Shown: positions 36,722-45,091 of the stretch, one piece after another | How the letters are laid out: each line of letters starts with the position of its first letter | Numbering within the stretch: position 1 is the first letter of the stretch | Assembly (NCBI GenBank): GCA_017467905.1 | Contig: JAFUKD010000001.1 | Location: 24,668-88,667, forward strand | Direction: 5' to 3' | Length of the DNA stretch: 64,000 nucleotides | From: Phascolarctobacterium sp. | Lineage (GTDB): Bacteria; Bacillota; Negativicutes; Acidaminococcales; Acidaminococcaceae | Position numbers and translations under genes: made by a program | The notes under the pieces: generated by a model | Database searches by the model: none | What the model was told of the DNA's origin: nothing | What the model saw: only the letters and a program-made list of their open reading frames with translations

Positions 36722-37942
36722 TTATTTAACTACTAAACGGAAATATTTTTTCTTGCCTTTACGAATCAAAAGGCTTTCTTCCGCATCAAACATATCTTCT
36801 GCCAGGCAAGCTTCCGGGTCGGTTACAGCAGTATCTTGCAAATACAAACCGCCTTGGGTAATCATTTGACGTGCTTCACGTTTGCTGGAGAACACTTTAT
36901 TCACAGTCAAAACGTCAATAATTTTAGCGGTCTTGTCCGCAGAGGTAATTTCAATGGTAGGAACATTTTCCATGTTACCGCCACCACCAAAGAGAGCTTC
37001 TGCTGCTTGCTGCGCTTTAAGAGCTTCTTCCTCACCGTGAACCAGCTTGGTAACTTCAAAAGCGAGAACCTTTTTCGCAGTGTTGATTTCTGCATCCTTC
37101 AATGCGCCCAAACGACGAACCTCATCCATGGGCAGGAAGGTAAGCAGGCTCAAGCAGTTTTCAACGTCGCTGTCGCCAACGTTACGCCAGTATTGGTAGA
37201 AGTCGTAGGGAGAAGTTTTTTCCGGGTCAAGCCACAAAGCCCCCTTTTCGGTCTTGCCCATCTTACGGCCATCACTGGTAGTGAGCAGTTTGCAGGTCAT
37301 ACAGAAGGCAGGCTTTTGTTCTTTACGACGGATGAGTTCAACGCCGGCAAGCATGTTGGACCATTGGTCGTCGCCGCCCAATTCCATAACGCAGCTATGG
37401 TGCTTGAACAAATGCCAGAAGTCATAGCCTTGCATAATCATATAGTTAAATTCAAAGAAGGTCATGCCCTTTTCCAAACGTTTCTTAAAGCATTCAGCTG
37501 CCAGCATACGGTTTACGGAGAAATGTACGCCAACTTCGCGGAGCAGTTGGATATAGTTCAAGTCCATCAGCCAATCCGCATTGTTTACCATAATAGCCTT
37601 GTCATCAGCAAAATCAATGAAACGGCTCATTTGTTTTTTGAAGCAAGCAATGTTGTGCGCAATAAATTCCGGGGTGAGCATTTTGCGCATATCGTCCTTG
37701 CCACTGGGGTCGCCTACCATACCGGTACCACCACCCAACAGGCAGATGGGACGGTGACCAGCCTTTTGCATATGGCTCATCAACATCAAAGCGATGAAGT
37801 GACCAACGTGCAGGCTATCAGCGGTAGGGTCAAAGCCAATATAAAAAGTTACCTTCTCTTTTTCTAAAAGCTCTTTAATCTCTTCCTCGTGGGACATTTG
37901 TTTAATGAAACCACGTTCTTGTAACACGTCAAAAACAGACAT
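36722..37942 (-). CDS. tyrS: Tyrosyl-tRNA synthetase
   Basis: A 406-residue class I synthetase. The HIGH-like motif is [10 protein letters not shown], the KMSKS-like loop [12 protein letters not shown], and the C-terminal S4 RNA-binding domain has [31 protein letters not shown] in the N-terminal half is a tyrosine-binding region. It is driven by a sigma-70 promoter and, unlike many Firmicute tyrS genes, has no T-box upstream. Confidence 0.96.
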   Translation of the reverse strand: MSVFDVLQERGFIKQMSHEEEIKELLEKEKVTFYIGFDPTADSLHVGHFIALMLMSHMQKAGHRPICLLGGGTGMVGDPSGKDDMRKMLTPEFIAHNIACFKKQMSRFIDFADDKAIMVNNADWLMDLNYIQLLREVGVHFSVNRMLAAECFKKRLEKGMTFFEFNYMIMQGYDFWHLFKHHSCVMELGGDDQWSNMLAGVELIRRKEQKPAFCMTCKLLTTSDGRKMGKTEKGALWLDPEKTSPYDFYQYWRNVGDSDVENCLSLLTFLPMDEVRRLGALKDAEINTAKKVLAFEVTKLVHGEEEALKAQQAAEALFGGGGNMENVPTIEITSADKTAKIIDVLTVNKVFSSKREARQMITQGGLYLQDTAVTDPEACLAEDMFDAEESLLIRKGKKKYFRLVVK

Positions 37943-38010
37943 CTTGCAACCTCCTCAATATCTTAAAGCCTTTGTAAAAACAGAGCACCTATTAAACTAC
38001 AGACTACATT

Positions 38011-38039
38011 ATTATACAATATAGTTCAGGTTTAGGCAA
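38011..38039 (-). promoter_or_regulatory. Sigma-70 promoter of tyrS-brnQ
   Basis: On the minus strand, TTGCCT (38039-38034), a 17-base spacer and TATAAT (38016-38011), about 70 bp before tyrS. Confidence 0.75.
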
Positions 38040-38043
38040 ACAA

Positions 38044-38067
38044 AAAAGGACTGCCAAAGCAGTCCTT
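38044..38067 (-). terminator. Terminator after tRNA-Pro
   Basis: AAGGACTGC-TTTGG-like loop-GCAGTCCTTTTTT on the minus strand, between tRNA-Pro and the tyrS promoter. Confidence 0.85.
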
Positions 38068-38076
38068 AATTTTCAA

Positions 38077-38153
38077 TGGTCGGGGATGCGAGATTCGAAC
38101 TCACGGCCTCTTGTACCCGAAACAAGCGCGCTACCAAACTGCGCCAATCCCCG
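38077..38153 (-). tRNA. tRNA-Pro (CGG)
   Basis: Minus-strand cloverleaf with acceptor CGGGGAT/ATCCCCG, anticodon loop TTCGGGT carrying CGG, and encoded CCA at 38077-38079. It is flanked by the terminator and the DnaA_N-like gene. Confidence 0.95.
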
Positions 38154-38234
38154 TAGTTACTAACATCTAAACCGTAGCAACATAAAGTATTTTACTTGAT
38201 GTTCGCCTAAATGTCAATACCTTTTTAGAAAATT

Positions 38235-38576
38235 TTAACCTTGAGTTACAACACGGATGTTATCAACTTCAAAAGCCTTTGCGATAGCAGGCAGCAGCTC
38301 ACGTTCAATGTTGGTGCGGTGCAATTCGCTATTAGCTACAATCAAAATACGCGGAGCAGCGTAGTTGATATTGTGAATTCTGCTTACCAGACGTTTAAAG
38401 GTTTCTTCGCCAATAATTTCTTTTAAAATTTGCAGGCGTTCAAATACTTCCGGTTTTTCTTTTTCCATACGCACTTCCAAAGGAGAGAACGGAATGGTTA
38501 CAACGCGAGCGTTCTCGTTGACAACAAAATTTTCCTCGCCTTCGCCAGGAACTACTAAGTCTTCTCTAATTGCCAT
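38235..38576 (-). CDS. Small protein resembling a stand-alone DnaA N-terminal domain
   Basis: A 113-residue protein. ATG at 38576 follows GGAGGT by 7 bp; the frame opens earlier at 38591 but without a ribosome site. From about residue 50, ILKEIIGEETFKRLVSRIHNINY-PRILIVANSELHRTNIERELLPAIAKAF follows the helix-strand layout of DnaA domain I (a binding domain for DnaB, DiaA/SirA-like partners). No AAA+ or DNA-binding part is present. A GC-rich hairpin (TCCTGCGC/GCGCAGGA, 38609-38632) sits in its leader. The identity is tentative; it may be another small alpha/beta fold. Confidence 0.5.
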   Translation of the reverse strand: MAIREDLVVPGEGEENFVVNENARVVTIPFSPLEVRMEKEKPEVFERLQILKEIIGEETFKRLVSRIHNINYAAPRILIVANSELHRTNIERELLPAIAKAFEVDNIRVVTQG

Positions 38577-38740
38577 GGGTGTGACCTCCATAAATTTATT
38601 TTGAAATCCTGCGCCACCTTCTGCGCAGGAGGCTAAAGTTCTATATAATTATATGATAGGAATACTTTTCCGTCAAGAAGCAGGAAATTTCGAAAGTAGG
38701 CAGAATAACTTTATTATGAAATTTTATAGGGGGTTATAGT

Positions 38741-39184
38741 ATGTCCTTTTTTGACGAGTTTAAAAAATTTGCCGTTCGTGGCAACGTAATTGATTTAGCA
38801 GTCGGCGTTATCATCGGCGGTGCTTTTGGTAAAATAGTTTCTTCCTTAGTTTCCAATGTTATCATGCCTCCCTTGGGTATGCTCATGGGCAAGGTAGATT
38901 TTACCAACCTCTTCATCAGCCTGAACGGTCAAAATTATCCTACCTTGAAGGCAGCTCAAGATGCAGGCGCTCCTGTAATCGCTTACGGTGCCTTCCTTAA
39001 TACTGTTCTTGACTTTGCCATCTTGGCTTTCGTCGTATTCGTAATGATTACCCAAATCAACAAGCTTATGCCGGCAAAACCGCCTGCTCCCGATCCGCGC
39101 AAGTGCCCGTTCTGCAAATCCGTCATTGCTGACGACGCTACCCGTTGCCCGCATTGCACCTCTCAACTGGAAGAAGCAAAATAA
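38741..39184 (+). CDS. mscL: Large-conductance mechanosensitive channel with C-terminal zinc ribbon
   Basis: A 147-residue channel that opens on hypo-osmotic shock. [33 protein letters not shown] is the first helix and signature; a second transmembrane helix spans about 75-97. After the usual cytoplasmic helix, the tail [22 protein letters not shown] is a rubredoxin-like zinc ribbon, an addition absent from E. coli MscL. GGGGG before the ATG is the ribosome site. It is followed by its own terminator. Confidence 0.93.
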   Translation: MSFFDEFKKFAVRGNVIDLAVGVIIGGAFGKIVSSLVSNVIMPPLGMLMGKVDFTNLFISLNGQNYPTLKAAQDAGAPVIAYGAFLNTVLDFAILAFVVFVMITQINKLMPAKPPAPDPRKCPFCKSVIADDATRCPHCTSQLEEAK

Positions 39185-39202
39185 TTTATTACGAATTACT
39201 CC

Positions 39203-39233
39203 AAGCCTCGTTAAAGCGGGGCTTTTATTTTTG
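39203..39233 (+). terminator. mscL terminator
   Basis: AAGCCTCG-TTAAA-GCGGGGCTT followed by a T-rich run. Confidence 0.8.
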
Positions 39234-39361
39234 TAAAAATCTTTCCAATATTTTCTGAAAATGATATAATTGACATACGATATTTGCACAAGCTTGCTCC
39301 AAATTACAAGGAGCTTTTTATTTTGTCATCACCCCATAATAATATAAAGGAGCTTTCCCGG

Positions 39362-40690
39362 ATGGAACAATCTAAAATGACACCTTCCTTAGTTATACCC
39401 ATTGGCTTAATGCTGTTTTCCTTTTTCTTCGGTGCCGGCAACCTTATCTTCCCGCCAGTGCTTGGTCAACAGGCAGGCGATAACCTTTTCTTAGCAGCGC
39501 TCGGCTTTTGCTTTAGCGGCGTTGGCTTTCCCCTGCTGGGCATTTTGGCAATGGCAATCAATCGATTTGAAACACCTGACCTGATGGCAGAACCGGTACA
39601 TCCCCTGTACGGTAGAATAGTTACTATTCTATGTGCCTTGACCATTGGTCCCTTCTTTGCAATTCCTCGTACTGCGGCAGTTTCCTACGACACCGGCATT
39701 ATGGCACTGCTCCCCGCAGGTATGCACGATTTAGGCTTGGCAATCTATTCCGCCTTCTTCTTTGCGCTGACCTATTACTTTGCCATTAATCCTTCCACTA
39801 TTATTGACCGCATTGGTAAGGTCATGACCCCCATGCTTTTGTTATGCCTTGCTGCCTTAGTAGGCTGCGCCATCCTTAATCCCATGGGCGCCGCCCAGCC
39901 TGCGCGAGAAGCTTACGCTTCCGTACCCTTCTTTAAGGGTTTCTTGGAAGGCTACAACACCATGGACCTGCTCTGCTCCATGCTCTTTGGCGCGGCAACC
40001 ATCAGCGCCATTGAACTGAAAGGTATTAAAGAACAAAAGCAGCTTACTACCATGTGTATTTACGCAGGCATCATTGCCGCAATCTGTTTAGCCGCTGTTT
40101 ACTGCTCCCTTGCTTACGCAGGTGCAACCAGTGTTTCTGTAACCGGCGTTGTAGCCAGTGGCGGTCAGCTGCTTAATAAAATCTCCGTTCATTACTTTGG
40201 TAACTTTGGCAAGATTGTTTTGGCTCTTATCATTTTCTTTGCCTGCATCACTACCAGCATTGGTCTTTCCACTGCAATTCCCGATTACTTCACCAAGCTG
40301 ACCGATGGCAAAATTTCCTATCAACGCTTCGTTGCCATTATCTGCCTGTTCAGCTTCTGCGTTTCCAACGTAGGCTTAAACAATATTATAGTTTTCTCCA
40401 TCCCCGTGCTGTGCATGCTTTATCCCATCACCATTGCTCTGGTTATTCTGAACGTGGGCAACGGAATCTTTCAACGTAACAAGCACATCTTCCGAGCTTG
40501 CCTTACCTTGACTACCATCTTCGCAATTTTTGACGGCTTACGCGCTGCCGGTATTGACACTGGCGCTGCTAATACATTCTTGGCTTCTGTCATTCCCCTT
40601 TACGATATTGGCTTTGGCTGGATTACTCCCTGCTTTGGCGGTATCGTTTTGGGATTCATCTGGAAAGCTTTTGCTACTAAGGAGGCATAA
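39362..40690 (+). CDS. brnQ: Branched-chain amino acid transporter BrnQ (LIVCS), copy 2
   Basis: A 442-residue paralogue of the 35404-36720 protein, sharing GLMLFSFFFGAGNLIFPPVLGQQAGDN and GAATISAIELKG. The ATG at 39362 is preceded by AAGGAG; the frame extends back to 39284 without a ribosome site. It has the same 12-helix layout. It lies 5 bp before the ApbC gene and is likely cotranscribed. Two copies in 5 kb on opposite strands suggest an old duplication. Confidence 0.92.
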   Translation: MEQSKMTPSLVIPIGLMLFSFFFGAGNLIFPPVLGQQAGDNLFLAALGFCFSGVGFPLLGILAMAINRFETPDLMAEPVHPLYGRIVTILCALTIGPFFAIPRTAAVSYDTGIMALLPAGMHDLGLAIYSAFFFALTYYFAINPSTIIDRIGKVMTPMLLLCLAALVGCAILNPMGAAQPAREAYASVPFFKGFLEGYNTMDLLCSMLFGAATISAIELKGIKEQKQLTTMCIYAGIIAAICLAAVYCSLAYAGATSVSVTGVVASGGQLLNKISVHYFGNFGKIVLALIIFFACITTSIGLSTAIPDYFTKLTDGKISYQRFVAIICLFSFCVSNVGLNNIIVFSIPVLCMLYPITIALVILNVGNGIFQRNKHIFRACLTLTTIFAIFDGLRAAGIDTGAANTFLASVIPLYDIGFGWITPCFGGIVLGFIWKAFATKEA

Positions 40691-40695
40691 ACTAA

Positions 40696-41553
40696 ATGAC
40701 TAATGAAGAAAAACAATGCTCCAGTACTTCCTGTGGACGTAGCAGCTGTGAAGGCTGCGAACACGCAGGCAAGCACGAGCCTGTAGATTTCACTGCTCAC
40801 CTTAATCCTATGAGCAGCGTAAAGAAAGTTATCGGTATTGTTAGCGGTAAGGGCGGTGTAGGTAAATCCCTTGTAACCTCCCTGATGGCAGCTTCCATGA
40901 AACGCCGCGGTCATCGCACCGCCATTCTTGATGCAGATATAACCGGTCCTTCCATTCCCAAAGCCTTTGGTCTTGGCGGGCAGAAGGCTGGCGGTAATGA
41001 AATTGGCATTATGCCACTAAGCTCTGCCAACGGAATTGAAATCATCAGCGCCAACATGTTCCTGCCCAATGAATCTGACCCCGTTGTATGGCGTGGTCCT
41101 ATGATTGCCAACATGGTCAAACAATTTTGGACGGATGTTGTCTGGACAGATATTGACTTTATGTTTGTGGACATGCCCCCCGGAACCGGGGATGTACCCT
41201 TGACCGTCTTCCAATCCCTTCCCGTTGATGGCATTGTCATTGTAACCTCTCCCCAAGAGCTGGTTTCCATGATTGTTGCCAAAGCAGTGAAGATGGCGCA
41301 AATGATGAACGTACCCATCCTGGGTTTGGTAGAGAACTATTCTTACTTCCACTGCCCCGACAATGGCAAAGACTACAAAATCTTTGGCGAAAGCCATTTG
41401 GAAGAGACAGCTGCTGCCTACGGCTTAAAGGTTTTGGCACAGCTCCCCATTGACCCTAACATCGCCAAGGCTTGCGACAGCGGCAAGGCAGAAGAAATCT
41501 CCCTGCCTGAAATCGACAAATGCTGTGAATATTTGGAAGGTGCTTGGAAATAA
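40696..41553 (+). CDS. Mrp/NBP35-family iron-sulfur carrier ATPase (ApbC-like)
   Basis: A 285-residue P-loop ATPase that carries and transfers [4Fe-4S] clusters. Deviant Walker A is VSGKGGVGKSLVTSL, with LDADITGPSIPKAFG and VDMPPGTGDVPLTVFQSLP. An N-terminal Cys cluster CSSTSCGRSSCEGC takes the place of the FeS_assembly domain; the C-terminal CPDNGKDYKIFGES has one Cys where ApbC often has CxxC. It may supply clusters to the hydrogenase (inference). An intrinsic terminator follows. Confidence 0.88.
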   Translation: MTNEEKQCSSTSCGRSSCEGCEHAGKHEPVDFTAHLNPMSSVKKVIGIVSGKGGVGKSLVTSLMAASMKRRGHRTAILDADITGPSIPKAFGLGGQKAGGNEIGIMPLSSANGIEIISANMFLPNESDPVVWRGPMIANMVKQFWTDVVWTDIDFMFVDMPPGTGDVPLTVFQSLPVDGIVIVTSPQELVSMIVAKAVKMAQMMNVPILGLVENYSYFHCPDNGKDYKIFGESHLEETAAAYGLKVLAQLPIDPNIAKACDSGKAEEISLPEIDKCCEYLEGAWK

Positions 41554-41611
41554 CCCTTCCGTCATTGCTAAGCTGACAGGTTCCACATAGGAAACACCCA
41601 ATAAAATTAAA

Positions 41612-41655
41612 GAGACCGTATTCCAAAATGATTTTCTCAAATTGGATTACGGTCT
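41612..41655. terminator. Bidirectional terminator, ApbC / YkvA-like
   Basis: AGACCGTATTCCAA pairs with TTGGATTACGGTCT (one bulge), flanked by T-tract and A-tract. It lies between convergent genes. Confidence 0.8.
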
Positions 41656-41669
41656 TTTATTTTTGATTA

Positions 41670-42089
41670 CTAACCTAAAGCAGAAAGAGTTTCGTCGCTA
41701 AAAATTTTAGACAGCATATTCTTCGCTTTAAGCTTAACCTCTTCATCAACATAGCCCTGCACCTTAACCAAAGCAAAGGCTATTGCCACCATGTCATCGG
41801 AATATCCCAGAACAGGAGTCAAGTCCGGTAAAAAGTCCAAGGGTGCAATCAGGTAACCAAGGGCTCCCATAACGATTGCCTTCGTGCCGGCAGGAACGTC
41901 GTCCCTTTGCAATACAAACCACAGCTGCAAAGTCTTGTACAAAATTTCTGCACCGATAACCTTGCCGTACTTGGCAACCTTATCCTTCAAACCCTTTTCG
42001 CTATACTCCTTTTCGTATTCTACAAGAGCGCGGTCATTAATTTGCGCTTCGTCGAATTGTTCTACGTCGTATTTAGGTTTTTTAGTCAT
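41670..42089 (-). CDS. YkvA/DUF1232 family membrane protein
   Basis: A 139-residue protein. The DUF1232 core is VMGALGYLIAPLDFLPDLTPVLGYSDDMVAIAFAL, with the characteristic P-D-LPD-P-GY-DD residues, in two short hydrophobic segments. The hydrophilic N-terminus has AKYGKVIGAEILYKTLQLWFVL before it. The function of the family is unknown. It is separated from yajQ by hairpin repeat copy E. Confidence 0.8.
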   Translation of the reverse strand: MTKKPKYDVEQFDEAQINDRALVEYEKEYSEKGLKDKVAKYGKVIGAEILYKTLQLWFVLQRDDVPAGTKAIVMGALGYLIAPLDFLPDLTPVLGYSDDMVAIAFALVKVQGYVDEEVKLKAKNMLSKIFSDETLSALG

Positions 42090-42101
42090 TTTCTACCCTC
42101 C

Positions 42102-42224
42102 AAAAAGCGTCAGAAGTGCTGGATAACAAGGCGGAACAAGATTGCGCCGCGACGGTGTACTTGGCGTACATCGAGCAAGCAATCGCAGTTCCAACGCAGG
42201 AAGACAGTACTTATGGCGCTTTCT
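42102..42224 (-). repeat. Hairpin repeat, copy E (after yajQ)
   Basis: 123 bp. Outer arms AAAGCGTCAGAAGTGCTG and, opposite, AAAGCGCCATAAGTACTG; core GGCGGAACAAGATTGCG. Its end touches the yajQ stop codon (42224-42226). Confidence 0.88.
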
Positions 42225-42715
42225 TATCTCATGTTGATGAATTGAAGATCCACCCCAAAATCCCCCGCCTTTAAAGTTTGAATAACCGCTTGCAAATCAT
42301 CCTTCTTAGCACCGGATACACGAACTTGGTCGTCTTGGATTTGAGCATTAACTTTCAATTTAGTTGCTTTGATAGCTGCAACAATCTTTTTGCCGTTCTC
42401 TTTGGAAATGCCTTGTTGGATTTCGCATTGTTGACGTACAGTGTTCTTAGCAGCGGGTTCAATTTTACCGGGAACAAGGCAACGCAGGGGAATACCGCGT
42501 TTAGCCATCTTTTGGCGCAGCATATCAATGATGGCACCCAATTTGTATTCGTCCTCAGCGGCAATCTTTACTTCTTTTTCACCCAGCTCAATGGTTGCGT
42601 TACTGCCACGAAAATCATAACGTTGGTCAATTTCTTTTTTAACTTGGTTCACTGCGTTATCCATCTCTTGCATATCTACTTGGGAAACAACGTCAAAGGA
42701 ACTATCTTTAGCCAT
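42224..42715 (-). CDS. yajQ: YajQ family nucleotide-binding protein
   Basis: A 163-residue double ferredoxin-like fold protein (UPF0234). MAKDSSFDVVSQVDMQEMDNAVNQ and KEIDQRYDFRGSNATIEL are diagnostic, as is QVRVSGAKKDDLQAVIQTLK. Some members bind cyclic di-GMP or RNA. The start at 42715 is preceded by CGGAGGTAT. Its stop codon lies on the arm of a hairpin repeat. Confidence 0.94.
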   Translation of the reverse strand: MAKDSSFDVVSQVDMQEMDNAVNQVKKEIDQRYDFRGSNATIELGEKEVKIAAEDEYKLGAIIDMLRQKMAKRGIPLRCLVPGKIEPAAKNTVRQQCEIQQGISKENGKKIVAAIKATKLKVNAQIQDDQVRVSGAKKDDLQAVIQTLKAGDFGVDLQFINMR

Positions 42716-42762
42716 TTTTATACCTCCGAAAAATTTAATATCTTAATTATTTTACCATAACA

Positions 42763-43179
42763 TCAAGCGTTTTTGGAAGAGTGTTCCTCCAAGGTTTGCT
42801 TGCCACCGGTTTTCTTCATATATTCATGCTCTTCGCTAATTTCTTTCAAAAGTTCCAAGCCACTCCAGCCTGCGTTGTGAGGAGTTAGCATTGCTTTAAG
42901 CTCAATGCGCTTTAGCTTGCTTTTCTTGATAGCTACCAGCAGTTTGTCCAAGGTAGGTCTATCAAAACCACACAGGAAAATCATTTCTTCCGTAGCTTCT
43001 GCACCGCTGTACTTTTCGCCAACAGCTTCAACGCCCTTCACTCCGGCAAGGTAGCCTACAGGTTGCAGCATATCCTCGCGAGCGACAGCCTTCACCTGCG
43101 CCTTGCAAAGAAGCGCTACCATTTTTAGCATCTGCAAACGCTCTGCCGTAAAATTGTATGCCAATATCGTTTTAAGCAT
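42763..43179 (-). CDS. DUF3783 domain protein
   Basis: A 138-residue protein with the DUF3783 pattern: ILAYNFTAERLQMLKMVALLCKAQVKAV at the N-terminus and MIFLCGFDRPTLDKLLVAIKKSKL-RIELKAMLTPHNAGWSGLELLKEI in the second half. The ATG at 43179 follows GGAGGT; the frame reaches 43236 without support. The function is unknown, and the family is common in anaerobic Firmicutes. It lies 47 bp before yajQ. Confidence 0.7.
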   Translation of the reverse strand: MLKTILAYNFTAERLQMLKMVALLCKAQVKAVAREDMLQPVGYLAGVKGVEAVGEKYSGAEATEEMIFLCGFDRPTLDKLLVAIKKSKLKRIELKAMLTPHNAGWSGLELLKEISEEHEYMKKTGGKQTLEEHSSKNA

Positions 43180-43265
43180 TAGTACCTCCAAAATATTTCT
43201 AAGGGTATTATAGCACAATAGAAAAAGGCAAGCCATCTTAAAAACAGCCTGCCCAAAAATTTAAC

Positions 43266-43526
43266 TTACTTCTTTTTACTGACACAAATACTTTTTACAG
43301 TAACCTCCGTGCGTCTAAGCAAATCAAAAAAAGAAAGGTTAAGTGCTTCTGCAATCTTAATGTAGGTCGCCAAGGGTACCTTTTCCACACCAATGCCTCT
43401 TTCAATTTTAGAAAGCATACCTACGCCAATCCCTGCCTTCGCCGCACAATTAATTTGGTTAATACCTCTTAACCTTCTATGCAAAACTATATTCTGTCCA
43501 ATCTCTTTAAAAACAGCTTCACCCAT
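43266..43526 (-). CDS. XRE-family helix-turn-helix regulator
   Basis: An 86-residue Cro/CI-type protein. The HTH spans about 10-65: IGQNIVLHRRLRGINQINCAAKAGIGVGMLSKIERGIGVEKVPLATYIKIAEALNLSFFDLL. The start at 43526 follows AAAGGAGTT by 7 bp. Its promoter (43559-43586) has an unusual run of 7 G between -35 and -10, and an inverted repeat (TTTTGTT/AACAAAA) lies over and upstream of -35, a good candidate operator. Autoregulation is inference. Confidence 0.82.
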   Translation of the reverse strand: MGEAVFKEIGQNIVLHRRLRGINQINCAAKAGIGVGMLSKIERGIGVEKVPLATYIKIAEALNLSFFDLLRRTEVTVKSICVSKKK

Positions 43527-43558
43527 GTTCAAACTCCTTTTACCAAGAACTTTAAACC

Positions 43559-43586
43559 ATTGTAACACCATTACCCCCCCAGTCAA
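43559..43586 (-). promoter_or_regulatory. Promoter with poly-G spacer, XRE gene 1
   Basis: On the minus strand, TTGACT (43586-43581), a 16-base spacer GGGGGGGTAATGGTGT and TACAAT (43564-43559), 32 bp before the ATG. The G-run, GGTG and the upstream TGCGAAC-four bases-CTTG match the duplicated module at 45542 and 54027. Confidence 0.75.
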
Positions 43587-43672
43587 GTTTTGTTCGCACC
43601 TAACAAACAAAATCTTTACTTTCCCAAATTTAAGACTGTTTAAAATGCAAAGCGAAATTTATGTACGACAAA

Positions 43673-43698
43673 AAGGCGCTCCTTGCGGAACGCCTTTA
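43673..43698 (-). terminator. Terminator after the porin gene
   Basis: AAAGGCGTTCC-GCAA-GGAGCGCCTTTTT on the minus strand. A second, weaker hairpin (AGCTTCCTTT/AGAGGGAGC) lies at about 43710-43740 in the gap after the porin stop. Confidence 0.8.
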
Positions 43699-43805
43699 AC
43701 GTCATCTTACCTGCTCCCTCTTTTCAAAGGAAGCTCTCTTTTTTGATTTTTAGAGATTAGTTTTATCCTAGCCACTGTGAGGTAGCGACTAAGGAGCAAG
43801 TTAAA

Positions 43806-45071
43806 TTAGAAATTGTATTGGTAGGAGATGGAAACCATTTTGGTGTAGCTGTCATACATTTTTGCTTTATGATAACTTCCACCATGACCACTAGCCATAT
43901 TCAATTCGCCTACATCCATATAGCCAAGTGCCAATGCTACGGTTTGTTTCTTATCGTGGTATTGTACGCCTAATGTATAGGTATCACGTTCACCGGTGGG
44001 AACCATAAAATCGGCAGTTTCATCAGGAATAGAACGTTCATCATGAGCAATACCTGCAAGCAAGGAATATTTATCACTTAACTTATGCTCAATACCGATT
44101 GCATAACGCCAACCATCTTCCCAATTTTTAGGATTAGGATTATAAATACCAGGAGTAAATTTGATACCAAACGCATCAAAACGAGACCAACGAGTCCAAG
44201 TAGCATTTAAGTCCATTCTGGTTTTATCATTGAATTTATGACCATAACCAAGCATCCAACTTTCCGGCAAAGTTACACAACCATAAGCATCACCTTCAGG
44301 AGCAAATCCTTGAGTCGTAGCAATACTATGAGCATCATATTCTGCTTCCATAGAATGTTTAACTTTACTACGATATACTACAGCAAATTCGTTCTTATCA
44401 TCAAACTCATAATTTGCAGCAGCATTCCAACCAAGTGCCCAGCTAGTGCCTTCAATATGCAAAGGACCTGACATTCCCAGATGCGGATATCCAAGATTTT
44501 TATCGTACTGCAATCCAACATAGTTAATTTCTGCACCAATGGATGTAGACCATTTACTGTCATGTTTGCGAGCATAGTTCATCGCAATACTGGTACCATT
44601 AAGACGAGAGCTAAATGCATTAGAAGCAACAATAGAATCACGTTCAAATTGACAAATCATGCCAAAGCGAGTATAGGTAGCCATACCCAACCACTCTTTA
44701 TCATTTAATTGCTTCACATAGTACAAGCCAGGAACAATACCGGGATTAACTCTGTTGCGACCAGACTGATCCCAAGTATCAGAATAAGTAGGATTACTGC
44801 CAGATTGTGCTGGACTAACAGACTTGGCTTTCCATTTGCCATGAGGGCTAAGGTACGAAACGCTTGCTTTAAATTTTTCACCTTGAATTTTAGTCATAGC
44901 AGCAGGGTTGTATGCCATATTACCTGCATCGTTCTCAGCAAACATACGCGCGCCGCCCATTGCCATACCTTCTGCAGTCCATTCGTTAATAGCAAAGCCT
45001 TCTGCACCAACAGCTTGAGGAGCCAAAAGGACAGCGGCTGCACTAAGAGCTAATAAATGTTTTTTCATCAT
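43806..45071 (-). CDS. FadL/OmpP1-type outer-membrane transport protein
   Basis: A 421-residue beta-barrel. The signal peptide KKHLLALSAAAVLLAPQAVGA precedes EGFAINEWTAEGMAMGGARMFAENDAGNMAYNPAAM, the FadL/TodX hatch-like N-terminus with NPA. The rest alternates polar and aromatic residues and ends SYQYNF with the terminal Phe used by BAM. The family takes up hydrophobic compounds such as fatty acids. This gene shows the organism has an outer membrane. It starts 20 bp after the XRE gene 2 stop, so the regulator and porin probably form one operon. Confidence 0.88.
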   Translation of the reverse strand: MMKKHLLALSAAAVLLAPQAVGAEGFAINEWTAEGMAMGGARMFAENDAGNMAYNPAAMTKIQGEKFKASVSYLSPHGKWKAKSVSPAQSGSNPTYSDTWDQSGRNRVNPGIVPGLYYVKQLNDKEWLGMATYTRFGMICQFERDSIVASNAFSSRLNGTSIAMNYARKHDSKWSTSIGAEINYVGLQYDKNLGYPHLGMSGPLHIEGTSWALGWNAAANYEFDDKNEFAVVYRSKVKHSMEAEYDAHSIATTQGFAPEGDAYGCVTLPESWMLGYGHKFNDKTRMDLNATWTRWSRFDAFGIKFTPGIYNPNPKNWEDGWRYAIGIEHKLSDKYSLLAGIAHDERSIPDETADFMVPTGERDTYTLGVQYHDKKQTVALALGYMDVGELNMASGHGGSYHKAKMYDSYTKMVSISYQYNF

Positions 45072-45091
45072 TAAACTTTCCTTTCACATCA

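Noticed and set aside
36836..37867. A 343-codon open frame opposite tyrS
   Set aside because: tyrS has all synthetase motifs in the minus frame; the plus frame shows no motif and no ribosome site.
37943..38076. Possible T-box in the tyrS leader
   Set aside because: No GGTACC-type T-box core or stem I motif is present; the gap is fully used by a sigma-70 promoter and the tRNA-Pro terminator.
43700..43805. Riboswitch or small RNA between the porin and XRE gene 1
   Set aside because: Two hairpins are visible, but no conserved riboswitch core was recognised, and the positions fit terminator structures after the porin.
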